A stretch of 40,914 bases of DNA from Bacteroidales bacterium (GTDB lineage Bacteria > Bacteroidota > Bacteroidia > Bacteroidales > GWA2-32-17), in the NCBI GenBank assembly GCA_013314715.1, contig JABUFC010000030.1:1-40914 (forward strand), written 5' to 3'. The notes under the pieces are model-generated. The model did not search any database. It was not told the DNA's origin and was given only the letters and a program-made list of their open reading frames with translations. Positions 19,770-28,045 of this stretch are shown in pieces. Every line of letters starts with the position of its first letter. The first letter of the stretch is position 1. A program made the position numbers and the translations under genes.

Positions 19770-21383
19770 ATGAATATTATTAAAGGAAATATAGTAGATG
19801 TAATAAACAAACGAATTTTCAAAGGCGAAGTTCACTTTACCGATAAAATTGAGAAAATCGTTGAAAAAGAAGTTGATGATGAACAATATATTTTACCCGG
19901 CTTAGTCAATGCACACGTTCACATCGAAAGTTCAATGCTATCACCTTTAGCATTTTCAAAATATGCCATTAAACATGGAACAGTGGCTGTTGTAACCGAC
20001 CCGCATGAAATAGCAAATGTATGTGGCGAAGCTGGACTTCAATATATGATTGATAATTCGAAGTACAGTCCGTTGAAAATATATTTCGGGGTTCCATCGT
20101 GTGTACCTGCAACTTCTTTTGAAACATCTGGAGCAGTATTAGATAGCACGGCAGTTGAAAAATTATTAGCCAGCGATGATTATATTATGCTTAGCGAAAT
20201 GATGAACTTTCCGGGTGTTGCTTTCGACGATCCTGATGTTTGGACTAAAATAAATGCAGCCCAAAAATACAATAAACCCATCGATGGACATGCTCCACAA
20301 TTAAGTGGCGAAAGTTTAAAAAAATATGTTGTCGATGCAGGCATATCGACCGACCATGAATGTTCAACGCTCGAAGAAGCCATAGAAAAAATAAACCTTG
20401 GTATGAAAATTCAAATTCGTGAAGGAAGTGCTGCCAAAAATTTTAACACACTTCGTCATTTAATTGATTCTCATCCCGACAAAATCATGTTCTGTACAGA
20501 CGATTCGCATCCAGACGATTTACTAGAAGGACATATAAACACTATCGTTAAACAAGCTTGGCATTTAAATTATAACTACTTTAATGTTCTACGTGCAGCA
20601 ACATTAAACCCTATTCAACATTATAACCTAAATGTTGGATTACTTCGTGTAGGCGATTATGCTGATTTTATTGTATCAGATTCAAAATATTTAAAAAATA
20701 TAAAAGAAGTATATATTAATGGCAAAAATGCTTTGAAAGCTAATTTTTCAAATAATGAACTAAAAAATATAAATCAATGGAATCCTACAATTTTAAAAGA
20801 AGATGATTTAAAAATTTTTAAAACCGAATCGAAAATTAATGTAATTGGTTGTATTGATGGAGAACTTTTAACAAAACAATTATCGTACAGGTATAACGAT
20901 ATATTTAATATTGATGGAAGTTTAAAATATGGTTTTGATAAAATTGTCGTTATAAATCGTTATTCAGAAGCAAAACCGGTTGTGGGAATTATTAAAAATG
21001 TAAATTTACAACAAGGAGCTTTTGGAGGTACTATTGCTCATGATAGCCACAATATTATAATTTGCGGACACAACGACCACGATATTTTAAATATATTCAA
21101 TATTTTAAATGAACATAAAGGCGGAATAGCAACTTCATTAAATGGCAATTATTTTATTTTGCCGTTACCTATTGGAGGCTTAATGACAACAGAGGATGCT
21201 TTAATTGTAGCATCAAAATATAATCAATTACAATCTTTTACAAAAGAAATTTTAGGATCTACATTAAAAGCTCCATTTATGACACTTTCTTTTATGGCAT
21301 TATTAGTAATTCCTGAATTGAAAATTGGCGATAAAGGCATGTTTAATATTAATAAATTACAATACGTTCCATTATTTGAATAA
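19770..21383 (+). CDS. ade: Adenine deaminase
   Basis: This amidohydrolase converts adenine to hypoxanthine plus ammonia in purine salvage. The metal-binding LPGLVNAHVHIESSMLSP, the block TVAVVTDPHEIANVCG and CTDDSHPDDL are diagnostic of the Ade/YerA group, as is the C-terminal GGIATSLNGNYFILPLPIGGLM. The 537-residue length is in the normal range. The gene is bracketed by two identical parS sites, lying between mnmG and uvrC. In Bacteroides relatives, as I recall, this slot is held by adenine phosphoribosyltransferase, so a different adenine salvage gene may have replaced it here; that is inference. Confidence 0.94.
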   Translation: MNIIKGNIVDVINKRIFKGEVHFTDKIEKIVEKEVDDEQYILPGLVNAHVHIESSMLSPLAFSKYAIKHGTVAVVTDPHEIANVCGEAGLQYMIDNSKYSPLKIYFGVPSCVPATSFETSGAVLDSTAVEKLLASDDYIMLSEMMNFPGVAFDDPDVWTKINAAQKYNKPIDGHAPQLSGESLKKYVVDAGISTDHECSTLEEAIEKINLGMKIQIREGSAAKNFNTLRHLIDSHPDKIMFCTDDSHPDDLLEGHINTIVKQAWHLNYNYFNVLRAATLNPIQHYNLNVGLLRVGDYADFIVSDSKYLKNIKEVYINGKNALKANFSNNELKNINQWNPTILKEDDLKIFKTESKINVIGCIDGELLTKQLSYRYNDIFNIDGSLKYGFDKIVVINRYSEAKPVVGIIKNVNLQQGAFGGTIAHDSHNIIICGHNDHDILNIFNILNEHKGGIATSLNGNYFILPLPIGGLMTTEDALIVASKYNQLQSFTKEILGSTLKAPFMTLSFMALLVIPELKIGDKGMFNINKLQYVPLFE

Positions 21384-21385
21384 AA

Positions 21386-23197
21386 TTGTTTCACGTGAAA
21401 CAATTAGACAATATAAAAAAACAATTAGAACACATACCACACCAACCTGGTGTTTATAAATATTTGGATCAAAATAATACTATACTTTACGTTGGTAAGG
21501 CTAAAGATTTAAAGAAAAGAGTAAGTTCTTACTGGAAAAACATAGAACAAGCATCGGGAAAAATAAAAGTTTTAATTTCTAAAACTGTTAAAATTGAATA
21601 TATAATTACAAACAGCGAAGCAGATGCTTTACTTTTAGAAAATAATTTAATTAAAACATTGCATCCGCGTTATAATATTTTGCTAAAAGACGATAAAACA
21701 TATCCGTGGATTAAAGTAACGAATGAAGAATTTCCACAAATATTTAAAACAAGATTATATACTAACGATGGTTCGCAATATTTTGGACCGTATCCATCCG
21801 TAACATTAATGTATTTGCTACTGGATTTAATTAAAAAATTGTTTTCTATTCGCTCTTGTAAACTTCCATTGACTGAAGATAGTATTAGTAAAAATAAATT
21901 TAAAGAATGCCTAGAATTTCATATTGGTAATTGTTTAGCACCATGTGTAGGTAAACAAACGAAACAAGATTATAACGATAAAATTCAATTAGCATTAAAA
22001 ATACTTAAGGGAGATTTAAAACCCGTTCGCGATTTTTTATATGATAAAATGAAAGAATCGGCTGATAAACTTTTATTTGAACAAGCTGCATTTTTTAAAA
22101 ATAAATTAGACTTATTAGATCAATACCAATCAAAATCTATTATTGTTAATCCAAAACTTCATGATATTGATGTATTTAGTTTCGATCAAAAAAATAATCT
22201 TTATTTTATCAATTTTATAAAAATTATGCACGGCTCGGTCGTACAATCGCATAATTTGACACTTTCGCCACAATTAAACGAAAGTAAAGAAGAAATACTT
22301 TGGCAGGGAATTTTGCACATACGAGAATTATTTAATTCTAATTCAAACGAAATAGTTGTACCGTTTAATTTAAATCTAAATATTAAAAATATTATTTTTA
22401 CTGTTCCTAAAGCTGGCGATAAATTAAAACTATTACAACTTTCGTTTTCAAATTTAACTTTCTTTATTCATCAATATACATTAAATAAACTTAAGGCAAA
22501 TTATGGTAATGTAAATGTTCGTTTATTGAACCAAGTTAAAAACGATTTGAAATTGCAAAATATTCCGGTTCGTATGGAATGTTTTGATAATTCTCACCAT
22601 CAAGGTGATGAATTAGTAGCATCGTGCGTTGTATTTATAAATGGTAAACCTGCTAAAAGCGAATATCGTCATTTTAAAATTAAAACTGTTGATATACCCG
22701 ACGATTTTGCTTCTATGCGAGAAGTGATTTTCAGAAGATATAAACGACTTTTGGAAGAAAATAAACCACTACCTCATTTAATTGTTATCGATGGCGGAAA
22801 AGGACAATTATCTGCTGCATTAGAGTCTTTAAAAATATTAAATATAACAGAAAAAATTGAAATTATATCTATTGCAAAAAAATTGGAAGAAATTTATAAA
22901 CCTAACGATAGTTTACCATTGTATATCGACAAGCGCTCAGAAACGTTAAAGTTAATTCAACGAATACGTAATGAAGCACATCGATTTGCAATATCGTTCC
23001 ATCGTCAATTAAAATTGAACCATAGCTTTTCTTCAATATTAGACGAAATAAGTGGAATAGGAAATACAACGAAAACCAAACTTTTGAAACAATATACGTC
23101 TATTGATAAAATAGCTGAAGCTTCTAAAGAAGAACTTGTAAGTTTAATTGGTACTAAAAGAGCAAATATTGTATGGAATTTTTTTCATAAAGAATGA
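21386..23197 (+). CDS. uvrC: Excinuclease ABC subunit C
   Basis: UvrC makes both incisions in nucleotide excision repair. The N-terminal GIY-YIG nuclease domain is clear (PGVYKYLDQNNTILYVGKAKDLKKRVSSYW), the C-terminal nuclease domain has RMECFDNSHHQGDELVASCVVF and VIDGGKGQLSAAL, and a helix-hairpin-helix ends the protein (ISGIGNTTKTKLL...LIGTKRANIVWNFF). No ATG is suitably placed: the start is either TTG 21386 or GTG 21395, and both lie inside the second parS site. The GTG gives an N-terminus closer to the family norm. The gene follows ade by 2 bases, so translation may be coupled. Confidence 0.95.
   Translation: MFHVKQLDNIKKQLEHIPHQPGVYKYLDQNNTILYVGKAKDLKKRVSSYWKNIEQASGKIKVLISKTVKIEYIITNSEADALLLENNLIKTLHPRYNILLKDDKTYPWIKVTNEEFPQIFKTRLYTNDGSQYFGPYPSVTLMYLLLDLIKKLFSIRSCKLPLTEDSISKNKFKECLEFHIGNCLAPCVGKQTKQDYNDKIQLALKILKGDLKPVRDFLYDKMKESADKLLFEQAAFFKNKLDLLDQYQSKSIIVNPKLHDIDVFSFDQKNNLYFINFIKIMHGSVVQSHNLTLSPQLNESKEEILWQGILHIRELFNSNSNEIVVPFNLNLNIKNIIFTVPKAGDKLKLLQLSFSNLTFFIHQYTLNKLKANYGNVNVRLLNQVKNDLKLQNIPVRMECFDNSHHQGDELVASCVVFINGKPAKSEYRHFKIKTVDIPDDFASMREVIFRRYKRLLEENKPLPHLIVIDGGKGQLSAALESLKILNITEKIEIISIAKKLEEIYKPNDSLPLYIDKRSETLKLIQRIRNEAHRFAISFHRQLKLNHSFSSILDEISGIGNTTKTKLLKQYTSIDKIAEASKEELVSLIGTKRANIVWNFFHKE
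21387..21402. promoter_or_regulatory. parS centromere-like site 2, overlapping the uvrC start
   Basis: The same TGTTTCACGTGAAACA palindrome as at 19737, extended here to a 22-base perfect palindrome (21384-21405). It encodes FHVKQ at the N-terminus of uvrC, so ParB binding would cover the translation start region. Confidence 0.88.
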
Positions 23198-23205
23198 TGA
23201 ATAAT

Positions 23206-23835
23206 TTATTTTTTGTTATTTTTCTGATACAAACGACGATATATATCACCTACAAAAACCTTAATCTTAGCATAAAAAACAAATCCATTAAAACTCTTTT
23301 GAATTTGTGAATTAGCTTTAATATTGTAGTTGTACCCAAAACCTGAACCTATACCAACCCACCAAAATATTTTATAATGACCACTTAAAACCGATTCTAA
23401 ATTTATAATAGATTCATTATTACATTTTATATGCTTATTATCTATCCAGTATGAAAAATACGATGGACCTACACCTATTTGAAAAGGAAAAGATAACTCC
23501 CAATGTTTGTCTTGATATAATATGGGTTCATAAAACGCAGAAATAAAATAATAGGTTAATGGTGATTTAATATTATAAGTTATATTGTCTATAGATAAGG
23601 TTTTTAAGTAATATAACTTTGTATATAAGTAGTTAAATCCAATGCCAAATTTATGTTTTTGAAATATTGTAAATCCTATTTTAAAACCATGAATATTATA
23701 AAGTTTTTTAACAGAATAATTAAAACGGTTATTAAAATTAAAGTTAATAGAAGTAATAAAGCGACTAGTATCGTAATTTTGTGCTTTAATATTATTAGAT
23801 AATAATATAATAAATATTATTATAAAATGTTTCAT
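23206..23835 (-). CDS. Exported small beta-barrel-like envelope protein, function unknown
   Basis: The 209-residue protein has a signal peptide (MKHFIIIFIILLSNNIKA followed by Gln). The mature part alternates aromatic and polar residues in short strands separated by turns (INFNFNNRFNYSV, KFGIGFNYLYTKLYYL, LSFPFQIGVGPSYFSYW, IFWWVGIGSGFGYNY), as in outer-membrane beta-barrels. I recognise no named family. Its ATG overlaps the TGA stop of the MORN-repeat gene (ATGA), so the two are translationally coupled and may act together at the cell surface. It ends 8 bases from the convergent uvrC. Confidence 0.65.
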   Translation of the reverse strand: MKHFIIIFIILLSNNIKAQNYDTSRFITSINFNFNNRFNYSVKKLYNIHGFKIGFTIFQKHKFGIGFNYLYTKLYYLKTLSIDNITYNIKSPLTYYFISAFYEPILYQDKHWELSFPFQIGVGPSYFSYWIDNKHIKCNNESIINLESVLSGHYKIFWWVGIGSGFGYNYNIKANSQIQKSFNGFVFYAKIKVFVGDIYRRLYQKNNKK

Positions 23836-25382
23836 TCAAAAGAACCTTTTGGTAATTTTATTTTTACTCCATTTAATTTGAATTCTTTATCGTTTTTGTA
23901 TGTAATGGTTAAATAAAGTAAACCGTTTTCGTCCATAAAATACCAGTTTTTTTCTTTTCGTCCCATAACGTAATATCCTTCACACTTTAATTTTCCATTT
24001 GGATAATACCATTTATACTTACCATTAGGATATCCTTGTACATAGGTTCCTATTTCAGCTAATTTACCATTGCTATAGATCGATTTCCATATGCTATCTT
24101 TAGCTCCTTCTGTATATTTTCCCATTTCGGTAATATCTCCTACTTGATAAATCCAAAAACCTGTACGTTCTCCATCAGAATATTGACCTTTTAAAATAAC
24201 TTTTCCACTATCGTTGTATTCAATAAATGAACCTTCTTCTTTTCCTAAATCGTAATATTCTTCGCGCCAAATTTGTTTATTTGGATAATACCATACCCAT
24301 TTACCATCAATTTTACCTTTTTTATATGTTCCCATTTGTTCAATGTTTCCGTCAGGATAATAATAAATCCATGTTCCTGTTGGTAAATTATTTAAATATT
24401 TTCCTTTTGCTTTTAATTCATTTGTTTCATAATATATTTTCCATTCACTTTGTTTTCGATCTAACGAATCTACTATACCTTCAGCAATAAGATTTCCGTT
24501 ATCATCGTATTCTTTAGCAACTATAGCTTTACCTTCTGGATCGTATTCTTTATGTAATCCAACTTTTACACCATTTTTAAAAGCACCATAGTATTTTCTT
24601 TTTCCATTTTCATAAAATTCTTCTTTCCAATCTAATACTTCTAAACTATCTTTTATTGAATCGGCTATTAATATGCCTTTTTGATATAATTTTTTAATTA
24701 AAAGTTTTCCATTTATATCGAATTCTTTATAAATACCTGTAATAGTATCGTTTTTATAAAAAATTTCTTTTTGAATTTTATCATTTGGATAAAATGTTTT
24801 CCAATAGCCTTGTTTTAATCCTTTATCATCTGTTCTGTTTATATATTCACGTTGTATAACAAAGTCGTTAGAGTATTCGATTAAAGTAATTAAATTTCCA
24901 TTTTCATCAAATTCTTTACTAAGGCCCGATTTTTTTCCGTTTTTATAGTTTACAATTTTTTGGAGTTTATTATTTTTGAAATAATATGATAAACCTTGTT
25001 TAATATCATCAATATAGAGTTCTTTAGCTATTAATCCACCATTTTTGTTTCCCAAACTATCGTAAGTCCATTGATATGTATATAAATAGCCGTTTTTTTT
25101 ATCTTGTTTATAATTGATAATTTGACTTGTATCACCTTTTTCATTAAAAAAAACCCATGTACTATCAAGCATAAAAAATTTTCTATTTCCTTCCGATTTT
25201 ATTTTTCCATTTGGATAATATGTTTTCCAAAAGCCATCGGGTTTACCATTTCGCATTGTTCCTTCGCTCGATACTTTTCCGTTTTCGTAAAAAAATTGTA
25301 CAAAACCATCGTTTATAGGTTTGTTTTGTGCGTTTAAAATGATACTTGATATAAGTAGAATTATAAAAACAAAATGTCGCAT
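23832..25382 (-). CDS. Exported MORN-2/YwqK-type repeat protein
   Basis: After a signal peptide (MRHFVFIILLISSIILNA then Gln), the 516-residue protein is made almost entirely of degenerate repeats of about 23 residues of the form GxWKxYYPNGKIKxEGxYKNGxxxG, at least fifteen of them. This is the MORN-2 repeat found in proteins often labelled YwqK-family antitoxin. That label comes from Bacillus; nothing here suggests a toxin partner, and the signal peptide places it in the periplasm or outer membrane. The start is supported by a promoter element 7 bases upstream. It is coupled to the following barrel-like gene. Confidence 0.85.
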   Translation of the reverse strand: MRHFVFIILLISSIILNAQNKPINDGFVQFFYENGKVSSEGTMRNGKPDGFWKTYYPNGKIKSEGNRKFFMLDSTWVFFNEKGDTSQIINYKQDKKNGYLYTYQWTYDSLGNKNGGLIAKELYIDDIKQGLSYYFKNNKLQKIVNYKNGKKSGLSKEFDENGNLITLIEYSNDFVIQREYINRTDDKGLKQGYWKTFYPNDKIQKEIFYKNDTITGIYKEFDINGKLLIKKLYQKGILIADSIKDSLEVLDWKEEFYENGKRKYYGAFKNGVKVGLHKEYDPEGKAIVAKEYDDNGNLIAEGIVDSLDRKQSEWKIYYETNELKAKGKYLNNLPTGTWIYYYPDGNIEQMGTYKKGKIDGKWVWYYPNKQIWREEYYDLGKEEGSFIEYNDSGKVILKGQYSDGERTGFWIYQVGDITEMGKYTEGAKDSIWKSIYSNGKLAEIGTYVQGYPNGKYKWYYPNGKLKCEGYYVMGRKEKNWYFMDENGLLYLTITYKNDKEFKLNGVKIKLPKGSFE

Positions 25383-25389
25383 AATGGTT

Positions 25390-25397
25390 CAAAAGTA
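25390..25397 (-). promoter_or_regulatory. -7 promoter element of the MORN-repeat gene (TACTTTTG)
   Basis: On the minus strand TACTTTTG matches TAnnTTTG and lies 7 bases before the ATG, inside the 21-base gap after nadA. It would give the MORN gene its own, nearly leaderless transcript. Confidence 0.45.
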
Positions 25398-25403
25398 GTC
25401 AAT

Positions 25404-26339
25404 TTATTTTGACAATTCTAACATTTTTAAAATTGGCTTTTTTGCTTTTTCAATAATATCTTGTGATAATTTTACCTCGTATGTTTCGTTTTTTAATGAA
25501 AGATAAATTTTTTGTAATGTATTTAATTTCATGTATTTACAATCATTACAACCACATGTCGAATCGATTGGTGGAGCTGGTATAAATTTTTTATTGGGAC
25601 AAGCTTTTATCATTTGATGTAAAATTCCCGATTCAGTTGCTACTATATATTCATTAGCCTTATCATTTTGTACATATTTTAAAAGTGCAGCTGTAGAACC
25701 AATAAAATCAGAAATTATTAGAATCGGTTTTTTACATTCTGGATGCGCTATAAGTTTAGCTTTTGGATATTCTTTTTTAAGCTCTAATATTCGTTCTAAC
25801 GAGAAATCTTCGTGAACATGGCAAGCTCCATCCCAAATAACCATATTTCGACCTGTAAGACTATTAATATAGTTTCCTAAATTTCTATCAGGAGCAAATA
25901 CTATCGGCTTATCTTTAGGCACACTTTCTACAATTTTAACTGCATTCGATGATGTGCAAATAATATCAGACATAGCCTTTATTTCAGCCGAAGCATTTAC
26001 ATAAGTTATTACAGTATGATTAGGATAATTTTTTAAAAAAGCTTCAAATTGATCGGCAGGTAATGAATCGGCAAGTGAACAACCTGCTTCTTTATCGGGT
26101 ATCAGAACCTTTTTTTGTGGAGATAAAATTTTTGCTGTTTCTGCCATAAAATATACTCCAGCAAATACAATCATATCTGCATCGGTTTCGGCTGCTTTTT
26201 GTGATAATTGTAAGCTGTCGCCAATAAAATCAGCTATATCTTGTATTTCAGGTATTTGGTAGTAATGAGCTAAAATTATTGCATTTTTTTCTTTACGCAG
26301 TTTGTTTATATTTTTAACGAATTCTGAATTTTCAACCAT
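25404..26339 (-). CDS. nadA: Quinolinate synthase
   Basis: NadA condenses iminoaspartate with dihydroxyacetone phosphate to quinolinate in de novo NAD synthesis, using a [4Fe-4S] cluster. The sequence shows ILAHYYQIPEIQDIADFIGDSLQLSQKA, the cluster cysteines Cys87 (KEAGCSLADS), Cys173 (DGACHVHE) and one in the CGCNDCKYM block (262-267), and the substrate motif AHPEC. The 311-residue length is typical. Partner enzymes NadB and NadC are not in the window. The divergent upstream region is the large non-coding stretch before rpiB. Confidence 0.97.
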   Translation of the reverse strand: MVENSEFVKNINKLRKEKNAIILAHYYQIPEIQDIADFIGDSLQLSQKAAETDADMIVFAGVYFMAETAKILSPQKKVLIPDKEAGCSLADSLPADQFEAFLKNYPNHTVITYVNASAEIKAMSDIICTSSNAVKIVESVPKDKPIVFAPDRNLGNYINSLTGRNMVIWDGACHVHEDFSLERILELKKEYPKAKLIAHPECKKPILIISDFIGSTAALLKYVQNDKANEYIVATESGILHQMIKACPNKKFIPAPPIDSTCGCNDCKYMKLNTLQKIYLSLKNETYEVKLSQDIIEKAKKPILKMLELSK

Positions 26340-26358
26340 AACTTATATTTTAAAAATA

Positions 26359-26366
26359 CAAAATTA
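26359..26366 (-). promoter_or_regulatory. Candidate -7 element of nadA (TAATTTTG)
   Basis: On the minus strand TAATTTTG fits TAnnTTTG, 19 bases before ATG 26339. No -33 element is obvious. Confidence 0.4.
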
Positions 26367-26815
26367 TAATATTAACTTTAAAAAAATTCATACTTGTGAT
26401 GATAATGATATACTGTTGATACTGTTTAAAATTTTTTAGCATAAATCGATTATTCACACGAAAAAATATTTTCTTAACATATTTTTAACATTAGCTTTAT
26501 ATGATTTTCAGGATATAATAGAAGTTTATTAACATTGTTAATAATTATAGTGAATTGCCTATTTTTAATATTTTTTAATTAACTTTTTCAATTATGAGCT
26601 GTTCAAAATTCACTATTAAATATTTTTAATTTTTTTGTTTAATTGCATAAACTAATTACGTAGCTAAAAATTTTAAAAAGAAAATTAAAGTTTTGAGAAA
26701 AAAATAAACAGTTATTAACACTAATGTTAAATTAATGTTAATTCATTAGCTTTCAATAAACTTTATTTTCTAAAAACCACTTTCTAAATTGATAATGAAT
26801 AAATTTACAATTCAC

Positions 26816-26823
26816 TATCTTTG
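26816..26823 (+). promoter_or_regulatory. Candidate -7 element of rpiB (TATCTTTG)
   Basis: TATCTTTG is identical to the mnmG element but lies 28 bases before ATG 26852, so a short leader is expected. It overlaps one copy of the AATTCACTAT repeat, which could be an operator. Confidence 0.45.
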
Positions 26824-26851
26824 TCGTTTGGTAACTATACTTGTTAATAAA

Positions 26852-27289
26852 ATGGAAAAAATAGTAATTGCTTCTGATCATGCTGGTTTTGAATTAAAAC
26901 AACTTATTAAAAAAGAACTAGAAAAATTAAGTTTTGAAGTAGATGATAAAGGATGTTTTTCAACCGAAAGTGTCGATTATCCTGATTATGCCCACAAAGC
27001 GGCCAGCGATGTAGATAAAGGTATTGTTAAAAGAGGTATTGTTATATGTGGCAGTGGCAATGGTGTTAATATGACAGTAAATAAATATCAAAATGTACGC
27101 TCTGCTTTGTGTTGGAACGAAGAAATTGCACACCTTGCTCGTTTGCACAACGATGCCAATATTATGGCTTTACCTGCACGATTTATTGCTGTAGATGAAG
27201 CTATAAAATGTTTACATGCATTTTTAAATACTTCATTCGAAGGAGGAAGACATATCAATAGAATCAATAAAATACCTATTAAACGATAG
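26852..27289 (+). CDS. rpiB: Ribose 5-phosphate isomerase B
   Basis: RpiB interconverts ribose 5-phosphate and ribulose 5-phosphate in the pentose phosphate pathway. MEKIVIASDHAGFELKQ, VDYPDYAHKAA and GIVICGSGNGVNMTVNK, with the catalytic Cys, are family signatures, as is LARLHNDANIMALPARF. I choose ATG 26852 (145 residues), since the in-frame extension to 26789 crosses the promoter element and has no family counterpart. It is convergent with the uracil-DNA glycosylase gene, with 37 bases between. Confidence 0.95.
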   Translation: MEKIVIASDHAGFELKQLIKKELEKLSFEVDDKGCFSTESVDYPDYAHKAASDVDKGIVKRGIVICGSGNGVNMTVNKYQNVRSALCWNEEIAHLARLHNDANIMALPARFIAVDEAIKCLHAFLNTSFEGGRHINRINKIPIKR

Positions 27290-27326
27290 TTAATAGAGAT
27301 TTTAAATTTTGGTTATTATTCTTTTT

Positions 27327-27911
27327 TCAGCAATAATCTGAATGGTGTTGTGGATTAACCAATTCACGATATTTTGCAACTACCTGTTTAAAATCTTCCC
27401 AAGCATCGTATTTTAATTTAGGATTTCGAAGCAAAGCTGCTGGATGAAAAGTAGGCATTACTAAACGATGATTCCATTGCATCCATTTACCTCGAACTTG
27501 GGTTATTTTTAAATTAGGGTCAATTAGACCATTTAAAGCGGTTGCTCCTAATAAAATTAAGATAATAGGATCAATTAGTTCTATTTGTTTATATAAATAA
27601 GGCAAACACATAGCTCGTTCTTCGGGCAGAGGTGCACGATTATTAGGAGGACGACATTTAACAATGTTAGCAATAAAAACATGTTCATTACGCGAAAAAC
27701 CACAAACCGTTAATATTTTGTCGAGTAATTGACCGCTTCGACCTACAAATGGTCTTCCTTGTAGATCTTCATCGCGACCAGGTCCTTCGCCAATACACAT
27801 AATTTTTGCCTGAAAATTTCCTTCGCCAAACACAACATGGGTTCGCCCTTTTGCCAATACACATTTTTGGCAGGCTAAAACTTCATTTTTCAAAATTTCT
27901 AACTGGCTCAT
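27327..27911 (-). CDS. Family 4 uracil-DNA glycosylase (iron-sulphur type)
   Basis: The 194-residue enzyme removes uracil from DNA. Four cysteines expected to hold a [4Fe-4S] cluster are visible: Cys14 and Cys17 (LACQKC), Cys86 (VKCRPPNNRAP) and Cys102. The catalytic-site block GEGPGRDEDLQGRPFVGRSGQLLDKIL and the C-terminal MPTFHPAALLRNP loop are family hallmarks. It is divergent from pgk. Start ATG 27911 gives the usual short N-terminal helix. Confidence 0.94.
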   Translation of the reverse strand: MSQLEILKNEVLACQKCVLAKGRTHVVFGEGNFQAKIMCIGEGPGRDEDLQGRPFVGRSGQLLDKILTVCGFSRNEHVFIANIVKCRPPNNRAPLPEERAMCLPYLYKQIELIDPIILILLGATALNGLIDPNLKITQVRGKWMQWNHRLVMPTFHPAALLRNPKLKYDAWEDFKQVVAKYRELVNPQHHSDYC

Positions 27912-28045
27912 GATGTCATCGAATAAGAGTGTGAATTAAATCAAAAAAAATGAGAAATAAAATTTTAAAATATAAAACAAAATTTTAAAAAGCTTACAAA
28001 AAAAGATGTATTTTTAAACCCCGAAAAACCAAATATTAAAATTGT

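Larger units (their letters stand above)
26340..26851. other. Long AT-rich non-coding region; candidate origin or control region
   Basis: This 512-base gap between divergent nadA and rpiB has no convincing gene. It contains a DnaA-box-like TTATTCACA (26450-26458), three TTATTAACA elements (26526-26534, its inverted mate 26536-26544, and 26712-26720), a tandem TACTGTT pair (26411-26427), and the 10-mer AATTCACTAT at 26607-26616 and 26809-26818 plus its reverse at 26547-26556. Two parS sites lie 5-7 kb away. A single near-consensus DnaA box is weak evidence for oriC. Confidence 0.35.

Noticed and set aside
23832-25382. Antitoxin role for the MORN-repeat protein, as its usual database name suggests
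   Set aside because: It has a signal peptide and no toxin-like neighbour.
27290-27326. Possible terminator between rpiB and the glycosylase gene
   Set aside because: Only a weak ATTATT/AATAAT pairing is present, partly inside the glycosylase coding end.
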